64,000 bases of DNA. It comes from Punctularia strigosozonata HHB-11173 SS5 (Eukaryota; Basidiomycota; Agaricomycetes; Corticiales; Punctulariaceae). Location: the NCBI RefSeq assembly GCF_000264995.1, contig NW_006767436.1, positions 1,576,800 through 1,640,799 on the forward strand, written 5' to 3'. Positions 1 through 12,707 of this stretch are shown here, in pieces. How positions within the stretch are numbered: the first letter of the stretch is position 1; each line of letters begins with the position of its first letter. The position numbers and the translations under genes are program-made. Below the pieces are notes generated by a model, which was not told the DNA's origin, did no database searches, and saw only the letters and a list, made by a program, of their open reading frames with translations.

Positions 1-1788
1 CACTTCTGTAGAAAGAAACGTCGAGGGCGCACCTGTACTCCCGCTCGCCTTCTTCTCTATCAGCCCCCATTCGTGATCGTCCGATATCTGCCTCTACACG
101 AGTGAGGTCCGCCTTCACTTTCTGCTCACGTTCCCGAACAGCTCGTTCTTTCTTTTCCTTCCGTTTCGTCTCTTGATCAATCCCGTCAATCATCTCGTCG
201 ATCTCTTTCATGGCTTCATTGGAAGGGGCGGGAATAGATTGGGCGAGCTTTTCAGCGCCGCGTGCCTTGAGGAAAGTATTGAACAACTCCTCGCGCAGCG
301 AGGATGACCCAACCGCGTCGTACCGAGGATCCTTGTGAATATTTTGTTTCACCTAACGAATCCCAGTCAGCGTAGAAAAGAAGGCAAGGGAGAAGACTAT
401 GGTACTTCTTTCCAGACGGCGCCTGGAGTAGCTAAACCACTTTCTTTGAGCAACGCGAAGAAATTGGTCTCGGCTTTCTGAGCCTCTACTCGTTTCTCTG
501 CAAGGTAGATCACAAAGTAAGCGAAAAATCTGAAGCCATTTAGGGCAAGTCTGCTTACTCTCGCCTAGTTCTTTCAGGTAGTCCCTGAACCGTTTCTCAC
601 GCTCTCGGTCATCTCTTCCCCAGTTGTAGAATCGTCGGTCCTTCTTCCATTGACGTCGCCAATCGGTCCAACTTGTCCGAGTACTTTTTACCTCCTCCTT
701 CAGTAACCTTTCAAAGGCTTCTTTCGGATTGGCAGCTTCTTTCTGTTCTCTGACTTTCTGTTCTTTAAGCTCCCGAGCGCGATCCCGACAGTACTCGTCG
801 AACGCTTCTTTACGGGCGTTGACATTGGGAAGGAGCACATAGCGAGGATCTGTGACAAAGAGAGGCAGGGACGTGTCCCATGGCAAAAGCGGATTGATGT
901 CTTTTTCTCGCAATAGAGTCTGCAGAAGGCGGCTCAGTAGGTCACAAGTTGTAGCAATGCAAACGATACCTTGAACAAGGCTTTGCCCTCTTCGATAGAG
1001 ATGTCAACACGAGCGGGCATATTGATTTGTTTTTGAGCTTCCTCCTCCCTTTTTCGTTCTTCCTCCTCGGCCTGTTTCTCCTCCTGCTGCCTCTGCAACT
1101 CTGCCTCAGCTTCCGCAGCTAGCTGTACGGCTGCCTCCCGCTGCCAGTCCTCTTCTTCACTCTCGTCCTCGTCGTCCTCTTCGCCGTCGTTCACGTCCTC
1201 TATTCGCGGCTTCTTGGCAACGAGGACTTCATCCATGGGCACGTCCTCACTCGCACGCTTCTTGACCATACTCTCCACTTCGTCCTTGATCCTCTCCACC
1301 TCTGCCAGCCGCTCTGCATCTGCCATAGCAACTTCCTCCTCTGCCCGTCGCTGCTTTTCCCGATGTTCCTCTGCCTTCTTCTCCGCCTCCTGCATCTCAA
1401 GCTGCTTTACCGCGTCCTTGATCTCTGTTGGTACGGTCCACACGCTCTGCTTCTTCTCTTTGTGTGTGTAAAACGTATTCCCCTCGGTAGTGATCACTCG
1501 AATCCATTCCGTGCCAGGTATTGGCGTCTTCACTAGTGGTTTCTCCTTCTTTTTAACCGCGGCCTGCTGAGCATGTATTTGTGCTGCCATGGCAAAGTTG
1601 GGCATCGGTCGCTGATAAGTTGATTCCTTGGTAATTGCATTATAGTAGTACGGCAATCCGCTTGGACCTAGGACGAAGAATTCTCAGCTGTGAGACCGGG
1701 AAATAAGTCCGAACGGCGGCGCACTTATGAATTCCGCCCAACCTGGAGGTAAAGGAGGCAAGCCCATGGCGAAAGGTGGTGCGGACAT
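1..1788 (-). CDS. WW/FF-domain splicing and transcription elongation factor (TCERG1/CA150-like), 3' part beyond left edge
   Basis: Nuclear scaffold that would link the spliceosome with the RNA polymerase II C-terminal tail. The start is the ATG at 1788 (MSAPPFAMGLPPLPPGW). A short intron at about 1675-1720 joins this exon so that it reads GWAEFISPSGLPYYYNAITK, a complete WW domain. A second WW domain follows (GTEWIRVITTEGNTFYTHKE), then an acidic, Glu/Ala-rich coiled-coil stretch with a KKPR basic patch. FF domains come next at about 900-1 (for example DPRYVLLPNVNARKEAFDEY). An intron at about 353-400 leads to another FF module (VKQNIHKDPRYDAVGSSS). The FF spacing and the DPRY motif resemble TCERG1 more than Prp40, but the two families are related. 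The C-terminus lies outside the window. It is divergent from NDUFA11 with about 150 bp between the two starts. Confidence 0.85.
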
Positions 1789-1941
1789 CGTTAAGAGTGA
1801 ACAGCTTAATGTAGAAGGAGAACCGCTGTAACGAGAGTAGCCGCCACAACCACTCGACTGTTTCCAATTTCGTACTTCTCCACGGCCACCTCCGGCCACT
1901 TCCTGCACCAGTCATAGTCTCGCGCCTGTGCCGGGCTCAAC

Positions 1942-2533
1942 ATGTCCTCCGGCCAATCATCAACATATGAACCCAAACACTCGCTAGGATATGCCACCAA
2001 AGTCGGAGCTCAGGCTGCCGGAGTGGGGGCTTTCGTTAGTGCTATTCAAAACGCACTTGCACCGCATGGGCAGGGAGCCTCTGGTATCCTCACAAGAACG
2101 GGAGGAACAATCGGTTTCTTTGGTGCGCTCTTGTCTTTCTAATACGTTAGTCGTGACTTATCCGGAAAACGAACTACAATAGCTGCTATTGGCGCAACGT
2201 TTGCCGTGACTGAGGCAGTAGTCGCGAACACCCGAGAGAAGGACGACCCTCTCAACGGTATCGTCGGTGGATGCGCTGCAGGGTTCCTGGCCGGCATACG
2301 AGGTGTGCCCTGTCATGACAGTTCGTGTCGCAATCTGACGCCGCGACTCAGCGCGTTCGTTACCGGCTGCTGTCGGATCCTGTGCGATTCTTGGGGCGAC
2401 CGTTGGCGTGTTCGACTACGCTGGCGAGACCTTACACGGTGGCACGGCGGAGGAACAGGAGGAGAGGCGAAAGCGATTCTTCAAGCAGAAGCCCAACCCT
2501 CCTCTTACCTTGTCCGCGGAGCCTACGGATTAG
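1942..2533 (+). CDS. NADH:ubiquinone oxidoreductase subunit NDUFA11 (Tim17/22/23 fold)
   Basis: Accessory membrane subunit of mitochondrial complex I. Three exons, 1942-2122, 2183-2302 and 2352-2533, give 160 residues with all splice sites GT-AG. The protein begins MSSGQSSTYEPKHSLGYATK and has glycine-rich transmembrane helices typical of the Tim17/22/23 superfamily (GAQAAGVGAFVSAIQNAL, then GGTIGFFAAIGATFAVTEAV). The loop EKDDPLNGIVGGCAAG matches the conserved REKPDDPLN / GGCAGG signature of NDUFA11 and the fungal 21.3 kDa subunit. A hydrophilic C-terminal tail rich in E, R and K follows. The length fits the family. A general Tim17 translocase is less likely because of the DDPLN loop. Confidence 0.85.
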
Positions 2534-2706
2534 ATACGAGCCGGGACTTGTATTCATGTTCGGCGGAGAAGTACAGTAACGCGTTACATACGCATACGAC
2601 ATGCGTTGCGAACAAGTGCGAGATGCGGACGTTGCGATAGTCATGAAAAGTCGTCAAAACAATGTGAAGCACGAGTCAAGATATGCGATACACTTTCAGG
2701 GAGCTG

Positions 2707-5700
2707 TTATACATAGAACCTGTCGAATCCGTCATCACTGAGCATCCCAAGGTGTTCGATAGTTACTCACTTCTTGTTGATTTGATATAGCAGAAGATTG
2801 AGGTTGAACTTAGCGATACCCTTGAATAAACTGATGGCGGATTTGTTTTCGAATTGAGCTTGAAGGAGGTCTTCCATCTTGACATCGGCAGCGGCAACTC
2901 TATTGGTGATGCCCAGCGCATTGTTGAAAATCTCCATCGTGAATACGCCAACCTGGTTCGACGAGATGACAATGTCGATCTTGTCGAACTGTTTGGGAGA
3001 GAACTGGTCGATTGAAAGCAGTATGCCTTTGTCGTAGAAGCTCTGGGCGCTGTACTTGAACGAGCCAAACTGCGGTGACTTTCCGGACTTCTGCAGGTCG
3101 CGAAGGTGGAAATATTGCTTGGTGAAGGGCATGACGAAGCGCTTTTTGCTACAGGAACTTGAGCAAGCATTCTCAGGACGCCACGAGTATGCCTTACCCC
3201 TTGCCGCGTTGCATAGTCCGCATTGACTCCTCCACATAGTCGTGATAACTATTGATCTGCTCTTGGAAGTATTTTTTGCGGTCCGCCAGATGCTTGAGAG
3301 CTTGGTGCATGCTCTCCATCTCCTGCTGACGTTGCAAACGTTTCCGATGCTTGCTCCGAACGTCGCCAGCAATAGCGTTCAGGATGCCCTGATAGCCATC
3401 AGTCCGAGTAATCTTGCCCATCTTCTCCAGCTCGATGAGGTAAAAGATTGCATGGGCCTTGACCTCACGGAAAGTCATTCTGCTTATTAGTGAGTAGCTG
3501 TGCAGCGCATAACACGGGCGGCACTCACTGTCGGATGTCCTCCAGCCGATAAGCCGACTCGTAACCTGTCGCCGAAGGTTGGCGGTTGTTTCTGTGTTGT
3601 TTGTGATCCATGATCATTTCATTCTCAACAATCTCTTCCCAAGTTATCTCGTGGGCATCGGTGACAGGCTGCATGAGAGACTCGACTAGATCCTTGGCAG
3701 GTTGTACTCTGAGGATGGCGAGCACGCCACGTTTGGCTTGCACCCAGTAAGTTTTCTCGTCCGCTTTAGGATCTATACATATACCATAAAGTTCTGCGAG
3801 GGACGTGAAAAATGCAGGACGGGCCGTACCTCGAACGTGAGCGAAACGGTTGGTGAGTTCGAGGGTAATGGCAGTATCCCGTGCATCTTTCAGCTCATCG
3901 CTGCCAAGATTGGGGACACCTCCAAGCTCGTGCAAGATCACAGCTAGAGGATCGTCCCGCCCATTGACCTAAGGAGCAGATGATGTAAGGATACCGCCCA
4001 CGGACACGAATTAGGAACTCACGAGGCCATCTAGATGCTGCGATAACAGCGAATGCATCGCGTAAACCTCGTTCGGTGAGATGTAAATCGGTCGAGGCTG
4101 CACAGTTGCATCAAGAAACTCGTGTGCGTGAAACTCGGTTTCAGCATCGGGGACATTTGCAACTGAGAGGCTACTTGAATACTTCATCTTACAAGAAGCT
4201 ACATTCACTCACTTTCCATGAACCATGCACTCATTTGATGGATCGCCACCCGTACAAAGTCGTTGATCGGAACATAACCAGGCGTGTCGTCTCCGAATTC
4301 GGTGCCACTTGTCACCTGTGCCAGCACCTTCGAAACATGTGCGAGATTCTTGCGCGACGTGATATCGATGGTCGAGGAAACGATGTCAAATGTTTCAGGC
4401 GTCCTGGAAGAATTGTTATTGTAGCGAAGCTTGAGTAAATGCTAGCTACTCACAAGATAGCAGGATTGATATAACGATAAAATATCAGCCGTCCCATACA
4501 TGATGCGTACGCTGCCGTGGGAGCATCAGGAAAGCGCTCCTGCAATGTGCGCAGGGTCTCCCGAGCAAGGTATCTCATCCCATAAGGCATTCTCTTGGTG
4601 GAGCGAAGCAAGGCGTTTAGGAAAGACTCCGAGCGCCATTGCAGGTTTTGCAGGTCTGAGGAGAATGAGTTAGTTGTAGACCGATGTACAGTCAGTGGAT
4701 CGCACGGTGAATGTATTTGACTCTCGTAGGAGGGTCTTCCAGTGCTTGGTAGAAAGGTAGATCCTTGGGTTTCGAGCTGGTGACACCGGACCGCATCTCT
4801 TCCAGCTCGATCCTAGCACGGTAAATCTGAGAGAAGTGTATAAGTACCAAAAAACAGACGCGTTGCTGAGGCGTACAGCGCATGGATCGACATCCAGGTC
4901 GAGGTCATCCGCGTCGAGAACGTAACGGACATCCGATTGTAGCGTCTCCCGAACGAAAGGTACTTGCTTTGGGCGAACATATTGCACGGCGATATTCATG
5001 TACATGGGGTGACCATGAATGATGTCGTCGATGGTCCTAGCTGAAGCCACTTCATCCTGTATAGCTGTCTGCATTCACTTTAAGACAACATTCTGGTGTT
5101 TTCAAATGATGAATCCGCACCTGGAAAAGTTTCAAAAGGAGATAATCCTCTCGGCGATTCTGTGCATAGCCGAAGAGTGTGAGGACGACCCTCTCTGTCA
5201 ACCGCCTATTTCTCTCGGGCACTTCACCCATGGACATTTGCATGAATAGTTTACTGAGATACTCTCCTCGTGTCTGCAGGAGGTAAAACAGTTGCTGGTA
5301 AAGCTCGAGCTTCCTACGAGCTTCATGGTCCAGGGTGCTCGGCCCGGCGAAGGGGTCTCCGTGGGCAGCAAGGAGTGAAGCGCGGGCAGCGTGAGCTCCG
5401 GCATTATCGTGCCGCCTTCGGGCTTTGATGACATCTTCAAAGTTCTTCACGTTCTGCACGACAAGCGCAATCTTCACGTCGAGATCGTTGACTTCTGACT
5501 CTAGAGTCTGGTTTTCCCGGATGCCCTCAACGACCTTCTTTCTCAGCCGCTCAACCTGCAACTCTTCCTGGAAGTCTGCTTCGGAGTCGTCCAACAGATG
5601 CACGAAGTTCTTGATCGTGCCGACGTTGACATTCTTTCCCAGCGTAAGCTGGCGGTATTGCTCACGGGTTTCCTTGGCGCGGAAGAGCGACTGGATCTTG

Positions 5701-8700
5701 ACGACCTTGTCCATATTCGCGCGATAATGCTGCATTTTCGCACGGAATTTGCGCCGTTGTAGAACACCGCGGATCAATGCTTGCAGCATGGACGCTTCCG
5801 CTTGACTGTTCCAAAGGTGATTGCGCCAAGCGTGCCAGTCTCGTCGCACAAGCGCGCCTCTTGCAGAAGCCTGGAATCCGGTAACATCGGGGGCGCAGAA
5901 CTCCAATTGCTTCGTTTGCTCCTTGTGCCTATTCCGCGCCAAAGCCGCCCTAGCTAGCGCCTGGAAGCCGCCAACCGACTTTACGACCTTCACCTCCCCT
6001 AAAGCCTTGGAAAGAGCCTTATGCTGCCTTTGCGCAAGCTTAGCTCGAGCAAAACTCTGTAATCCGACGACAGTTGGAGTCGCACGCCTCAAGCCTCGTA
6101 TAAGGGCCAGCAAGCGTCTGCGAGCGAGGAACGTTCGCACCGCTGCTTGAATTCGGACAACGACACCGGAGACATCATCAAGTTTCGCTAGTTGGTTGCG
6201 TACACGTCGACGCATTAACACACCGCGTGTATGGGCCTGCAGTTGGACGACGTAGGGTTCTGCACTGTGCAGACGCCCAAGAAGGCGAGCATCTTTCCAG
6301 CGAGCCAGGACACCATGGCACTGTGCTTGCAGAGCGACGACGGAATGCATGATCTGCGGTTGGGCGAAAGACTTCGCAACCTCCGTATGGGATTTGCGCG
6401 TGACACGTGCACGAGCGATCGTCTGTAGCTTGATCACAGCGGGTATACTCTTCCGTATGGCACTCTTGAGTAGCGCGAAGCGCCTTCGCTGTAGTACCCC
6501 GCGGCTCTGCGCTTGTACTTTGATGATCATGCCCTTGATTGCCTTGATGCGGCTCAGTCGCAGCTTCCAATCCCGTCTGGCTAGTAGTCCTCGTGCGGCG
6601 GTTTGTATACCCCTGGCCCACGGAGTTAAATCCATCCGCTCCTTGCGCTGCTGGTTTAATGAACGCCTAACAAGGACAGCGCGGCAGCGTGCTTGAAGCT
6701 TCGGAACATAGCGTTCTGCGATACGGAGGCGACCCCTTTGAGTAGCGACATTCTTCCTGACGAGGAAGGCGCGAGCGCGCGACTGTAATCCGACGATAGA
6801 ATCTTCACATTCCATCAGCTCGCGATCGCGTCCTAAGCGGATATCAGCATAATGGTCACCGAACGGCAGGGCAATACGCACTCTCTTCATCCGTCTCTTC
6901 GGGTTCAGGTTCCGGCTCCGGCTCTTCATTGAGATCTTTGGCCAGTTCGCGCCCAACGTTTCCGAAGTTTGGCATGGCAACACCGGCTGCGTTAAGCCCT
7001 TTCTGCGTGAGTTCAAGCTGATCGTCGGAAAATTTCAGGTGTCCAACGAGGTTACCGATGCGCTCGGCCATACCGCGACGGGCAAGGAGATGGCTATGAT
7101 AAGAAATCAAGTCGGGAATGACAAGAAATCAGGGGGAAAGACAGACCTAAGAGCGTGTATGCAATATATGACCTTCGGTATATTCTTCTTGTCGTAAAGA
7201 TCCGTCAACTCGAATATGAAGCTCTACCGGTGATTTGTCAGATGATTAATCATGTTTTTAAAGCGAAGATTTTCTGATACTCGCCTCCGGCAACCCAACT
7301 TCCCGCACAAAATTAAAGAAAATATTGATGTTGTCGGAGTGTCGGAAATCAAGCCTGGGTGCGTCCCAGATTCGCCTCACTATGCCCTCTCCTTGGAACA
7401 CCCTGCACAACTTCGCTAGTACAACGCCGTTTCTCAACTTTTCGTCCATTTCCACAACACCAAATCCGAGCTCCTCGCCGAGGCAGCCTTCAATCCACTG
7501 CTGCGCCTCACCAACGTGACACAGGTATTCGTACGCCTGAAGTAGATGCCGTTGAGTATCGGCCCAGAGTCCCCATCGACCCATGCCCGCTCTGTTAGTC
7601 AGCTTCGAAGAAGGAAGTGGAGCGGTGGCCTTGGATATGGAAGCGGCATTGGAACGCGAAAGGCGGAGGCGGCCAGGGATACCGGCAACGTCGTCTCCCG
7701 TAGCAGGACCAGTTGGGGTTGTGGGCGTGAGGGGGAGGGCTGCGGGCGTGCGGGAATTAGGCGTTATAGGCGTCATAGGTGTTCGAGGCATGGTACCAAA
7801 ATCCACCGAGCGGCGTTCGGGAGTACGCGGCGTCGGGTTTGCGGTAAGAGGGGCAAGATCCCGCACGACTCGCGCGTTCCGCCGCTCCAACCTCGGAGAT
7901 TCGGGGGGTTCTGATGGTGGAGCCTCATGGCGGGGCTCCGTTTTCAAGGGCATGGGCGGGGGAGGCGGAGGCTGGTCCTCTGCTTCCCAATCGTCATCCG
8001 CGTCTCCGCTGGCGATCCTGGGCAGATGCCTTCCCAACTTCCTACCGACAACGAGGTTGTCGCCATAGGTGCTCGCTTTCTTTGCTGACATGTATGAGGA
8101 TCGATAGGGAGACGGCGACATGACGGGTGAAGTTGATAGTGGGGTGGGAGAAGGGGAGAGGATGCTTCGCGAGTACAACGTTTTGTCTGGAGAGAGGGAG
8201 GGAGTGCGTATAGAGGAAAGCGAATCTAGCTTCTCGGGAGATTCTGCTCGCGACTGCGAATTGGATATGTGCTCAAATGTTGACCGGCGCCCGAGCGTGG
8301 CACGTTCTGGTGCTGGGACCGAGCTCGAACCAGGTGTAGCAGGAAATTGGGAAAGGAGTGTAGCTGTGGACGCGGTGGATGCTACGGACACATCGGAGGC
8401 CGTGGAATGCGTTGAAGACCCGGTGAAGTTCGCGGCGATGGTCTCAATCGTGTTCGCACGTCGCAGCCTGGTGGAATAGCCTACCGTAGCTGACGATCCG
8501 GCTATAGACGATGGTAGTACATTGGACCGCGCGCTCATAGACGAAGAACCGGAAATGGAAGACGGAAGTATGTTAGAACGCGGATCGCGAGAGGGCGTAG
8601 TGGATGCCGGGGAAGGGAAATGCGCGATACTAGGGAGGTTGATGCGGTTCACCTTCGGCGTCAACGTTGAGGGAAGATGGGCATCGGATGTAGAACCGAT

Positions 8701-9300
8701 CGAAGGTCCGGGGTCTTCGACAGATACCCCGGTGCTATCTGGCGAAAGGGGAGACGCAATGATAGGTGTTGGCAACGTGCGGCGTTTGAGGTACGTCGGC
8801 GTCCGCTGCCCGAGAACCTCCGCAGCTGTCTGAGGAGGCGACTGAGTGAGATTATCCGTCGACCTTCGAAAGGCAGCCCGCCCGTATGTTCCAGACGCTG
8901 CAAGCGAGTCTGATCGGCCAAGTGTCCCTGCATGTGTAGATCCTCTTGTGGGTGTGCTGAGAGCAGGAAAGCCGGAGCCGGTAGAGTTTTCAGGAGCAAC
9001 TTCTGCCTCTGCCTTAGCCCTCTCCTCCCACTTCCCTCTCACAGCTTCCAAACTGGCTCCTACGCGATGCCCAGGCGTCCATCTCCTCGTGGGGCTTGGC
9101 GACGCAGGTACAGTGCTGCCATTGGGCCCAGAGTTGAGCAAAGATGTTCCAGAGAGCGAGCCAGAGCGCGATATTGAGCCTGCGCGAGCGTTATGACGCT
9201 CTAAAAGACGGGTCTGGTAGGCAAATGGACCAGACGATGACCCTGACCGCGAGAGCGACGAGGAGGACGATGCGGAGGTCGTCGATTCCGATCTCTCCAT
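2707..9300 (-). CDS. IQGAP-type cytokinetic scaffold (Rng2/Iqg1-like)
   Basis: Scaffold for actomyosin ring assembly at the division site. The start is the ATG at 9300. Roughly the first 560 residues are Ser/Thr/Pro-rich and probably disordered, with many SP/TP sites just before the CH domain (for example TPRTPERRSVDFGTMPRTP). A calponin-homology domain follows (GRWGLWADTQRHLLQAYEYL to about IPKVIYCIHALS, completed by small exons near 7100-7230). Then come about 13 IQ-like calmodulin-binding repeats between 6830 and 5650, most with LQ in place of IQ. A RasGAP-related domain covers about 5070-3500 (DDIIHGHPMYMNIAVQYVRP). The RasGAP_C tail ends LNLLLYQINKK and a last exon adds FYV; that intron is 2720-2770 with a GTGAGT donor. 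Order and length match IQGAP. In this family the GAP-related domain binds Rho-type GTPases without activating hydrolysis. Confidence 0.93.
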
Positions 9301-9499
9301 ATTCACTCGCCCAACAGCGGGATGCCGCGCGGACCGTCAGCCAGATTCAGAACAGAGAGGCAACCACGTAAGTAGTAGATGAAACAGTGAGGCGGTCGCG
9401 GATTCAGTCGCCTCTGGGCGGAGGGGGCACACGTGATCGATGAGACCAGTTATCGCACCGCCACCCGAGTCGCGTTGGAACGCGTCGACGTCGAGCACG

Positions 9500-12400
9500 A
9501 TGTCGAGTGCGCAGCAACACCTCGACGCGCTCATCGCCCAGCTCGTGCCCCACGCGCGAACGGACGATGCGCTGCGGCGGGAGCTTACTGCGCAATGCCA
9601 GGATATTCTATCAAGGTGGGCCACATTCGTTACCAGGGATTCCCTGATCCTCACATACTCGCAGTCATATCGGCCAGTCCCGAGAGCAAGATCTTGGCTA
9701 CCTTGCCGAGCTCGTCAAACGACGACTGACTCAATCAGCGCCTGGATCTTCCACTGCGCCGCTCCAATTCACAAATCTCCTCTCTCGTCTGCTCGATCAA
9801 CCTGTCCTCTCTAAGAAATACTCCACGGTCCTCTTCCTACATACCCTCGCCACGAATTTCAGACCAGAATCCGACTCACGACCGTTCTTGCCCTCGCTTT
9901 CCGTTCCACCACCAGTAGCAAGTCGTCCATCGTCAACGCGACCGACGTCTGCCGTCGGAACGCCTGCAACACCGTCTCCTGCTGATCAGCCCACTACACG
10001 AAAGGCCAAAACCAAGGCGGATATCTTGCGGGAATACCGCGCCAAGGCTGGCACGTGCAGTTATTCTCTCTCTACCCTTCATGCCGGTTGATGGATCCGT
10101 CAGGTAGATCGCACCTTCCTTCGCATCTTCTACTACGCGACACGCTATATCTGCTGCAAGGCATATCTGGCAAATATCTTCGATTATCTACATCTGAGGA
10201 CGATGTCAACACCATAGTCTTTGTGGATGATTCCGTAAGTGCTCATGGCACTGCAGGATGCGGTAAGGATACTCATGATCTCTCAAGCGATGCATTATAC
10301 CCCCTCCGACTCGCACCCTCATACATCGCCTTGCCGAAGTCGGCCATCTATATACCCGGGTCGATGCGTTCGTCCGCTCTCACCAGACGGATGGGTCTTC
10401 TAAAGTCGGAATGATAGCACAGAGCCTCTGCCACCACCTCCAGACCCAGTTGACAGAATATTATCGTTTGATTGCCGTGCTGGAATCGCAAATGGCATTC
10501 GCCACCAATATTGATGTGGACGACCAAGAGAACCCAAGAAATGAAGAAAGTGGGCTGACCTTGAGGAGACTGGACGTGTGGATTAATGAATGGAGACTAC
10601 GTATGCGCATGATGAGCGTGTGCGTCGAAGGAGCCCGCGGTATACTCTCATCCTACTCGCTACGTTTTCTGAGCTGATGTCGGTTGGTAGATGCCCATGG
10701 AGGCGCCCTCGTTAATCTCATCCACTCCTACACCGCTACCGGTGACCCATTCATTCGCCATTTCACCGACCAGCTCCTCGAGGAGGTTTCTACACCCTTC
10801 TTCGCGACCCTCCATAAATGGCTATTCTCCGGGGAACTCCACGATCCCTTTTCCGAGTTTTTTGTCGCTGCCGATCCCGACCTGTCCTCTGTTAACTACG
10901 TTCACCCGTCTGCCCTTAATGGTGGACTAGGTCAGACCTCTGCTGACGGACTTGGTGGCCTCGGTGGGTTTGGTGGAGGAGTAACATGGGGTGGTGAAAC
11001 AGATGAGACGATGGAGAGGGAGGGGGGGCTGAGGCTTTGGGAGAATAAGTACAGGTTCAGACGGGAGATGCTGCCGACGTTCGTGGACGAAGCGTTTGGC
11101 AAGAAGATCTTCTCCACGGGGAAGAGCTTGAACTTCATTCGCTATAGCTGCCACGATAATGACTGGGTAGCAACGAGGGAGAAGCTGGGCAATGCCGGCG
11201 CCAGTGCGTTCTTTTGTGCCGATCACCATCTGTCTGCTAACCCGCTAGTTCAAACGCTCAGCGTTGAAATATAGTGACATCTCCGGACTTGAACGTTCGA
11301 TCGACACAGCCTACCAGATAGCAAGTCAGAGGCTATTCGACGTGTTCTTCGACAAATTCAGATTGCTGGATCACCTTCGTGCGCTGAAGAACTATCTTAT
11401 GCTCGGCCACGGCGATTTTGTGGATCAGCTCATGGATGCGCTTGGGTAGATTATCTCTAGTTGCCTGAGTTGCATTGATCCTGACGAGCTGTGCTAGGCC
11501 ATCCCTCGCTCGTCCCGCCAACACTCTTTATCGCCACAACCTCACAGCGACTCTCGAAACTGCTATTCGCTCGTCCCTGGCCTGCAACGACCCCCCTGAC
11601 GTCTTACGGCGGCTCGATGTACGCATGCTTGAGTACTCCCATGGGGAAATTGGGTGGGACGTTTTCACCCTGGAATACAAGGTGGACGCGCCCATTGATG
11701 CGGTCGTCGATCCGGACGCAATGATCAAATACCTCAAGCTATTCAACCACCTCTGGAAGATGAAACGAATGGAGAACGTGTTGAACACCGGATGGAGCCG
11801 TTGCGTGGGCGACGCGAAGTCCTTCCTGACTGTACCAGAGCTTGAGCACGAGTGGCATCAAATTCGCATCGTTCTTGCGGAGATGATTCATTTCGTCCGG
11901 GAAATGCGGGCCTACTGTCAATTAGAGGTCATCGAGTGCTCGTGGAAGGTCTTGCTGGATTTCATACAGAAGAAAGAGGGTGATCTCGATGCACTCATCG
12001 AGGCGCATCGGAGCTATCTTGAAAGAATGGTCAAGAAATTGTTGTTACTTAGTCCCAAAGCGGGGAAGGAGGTGGGCGTTGCAGCGTCTCAGCTTCGCAT
12101 TCTGCTGAAATGTTCTGCAGGAGAACGTATTGCAACAAGTACGAGAAATATTTTCCACCGTCATACAGTTCAGGGACGCTACGGTGCGTAGTTCACGCCA
12201 TGTGTACCCCATATACGCTGATAGTATTCTAGGATAATTTCTATAACCACTGCCTCTCTGAATCTGCACGGAGAGATACTGTCCGAGATGCGGCTCGCGT
12301 GAGTCTTGCTGTAACCAATTGTGCTCGATTGATAGCGTTATCGTGTCCAGGGATTATACACCGGGCGGGTCACGCCCGATGAACATAATCGAGCCGAACA

Positions 12401-12578
12401 ACTTGCTGGGATTGTGGATCGCGTCAGGGAATATGCATCGGCATTCTCTCAGCAAGCGCAAGCCATCGTGCATTCCTTGCAGACCCATCCTGATCTCGAC
12501 TGCCGATTTCTGGGCATTCGCCTCTCGTTCTCTCACTTCTATGGCACTAAACAGCAGATGTATCAACCAAAACCGTGA
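9500..12578 (+). CDS. Gamma-tubulin complex component 3 (GCP3/Spc98/Alp6)
   Basis: Subunit of the microtubule-nucleating gamma-tubulin small complex at the spindle pole body. The preferred start is the ATG at 9500 (MSSAQQHLDALIAQLVPHAR); an in-frame ATG at 9440 would add 20 residues. The Spc97/Spc98 (GRIP1) region includes SLCHHLQTQLTEYYRLIAVL and LTLRRLDVWINEWRLRMRMM. The strongly conserved segment DPFIRHFTDQLLEEVSTPFF leads into HKWLFSGELHDPFSEFFV. The C-terminal GRIP2 half contains LLDHLRALKNYLMLGHGDF and YLKLFNHLWKMKRMENVL, and the protein ends QQMYQPKP. A Gly-rich insert (GGLGGFGGGVTWGG) sits in the middle. Several introns of about 50-60 nt. It shares a divergent promoter of about 200 bp with the IQGAP gene; both products act in cell division. 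Confidence 0.93.
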
Positions 12579-12707
12579 TCATTGCCCGGGTACTTTCATC
12601 AGATGGTTCTTAGTACTGCATACTGTATCCGAACTGTGAACGTCTCGTGCATCCATGCCGGTCATGCATCATTGTGAAGAGAAGAAAAAAGGAATGAACG
12701 CGAGCTT

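Noticed and set aside
7359-9196. Long plus-strand open frames opposite the IQGAP first exon
   Set aside because: They are antisense shadows of a Ser/Pro-rich, GC-biased coding exon and show no family motif.
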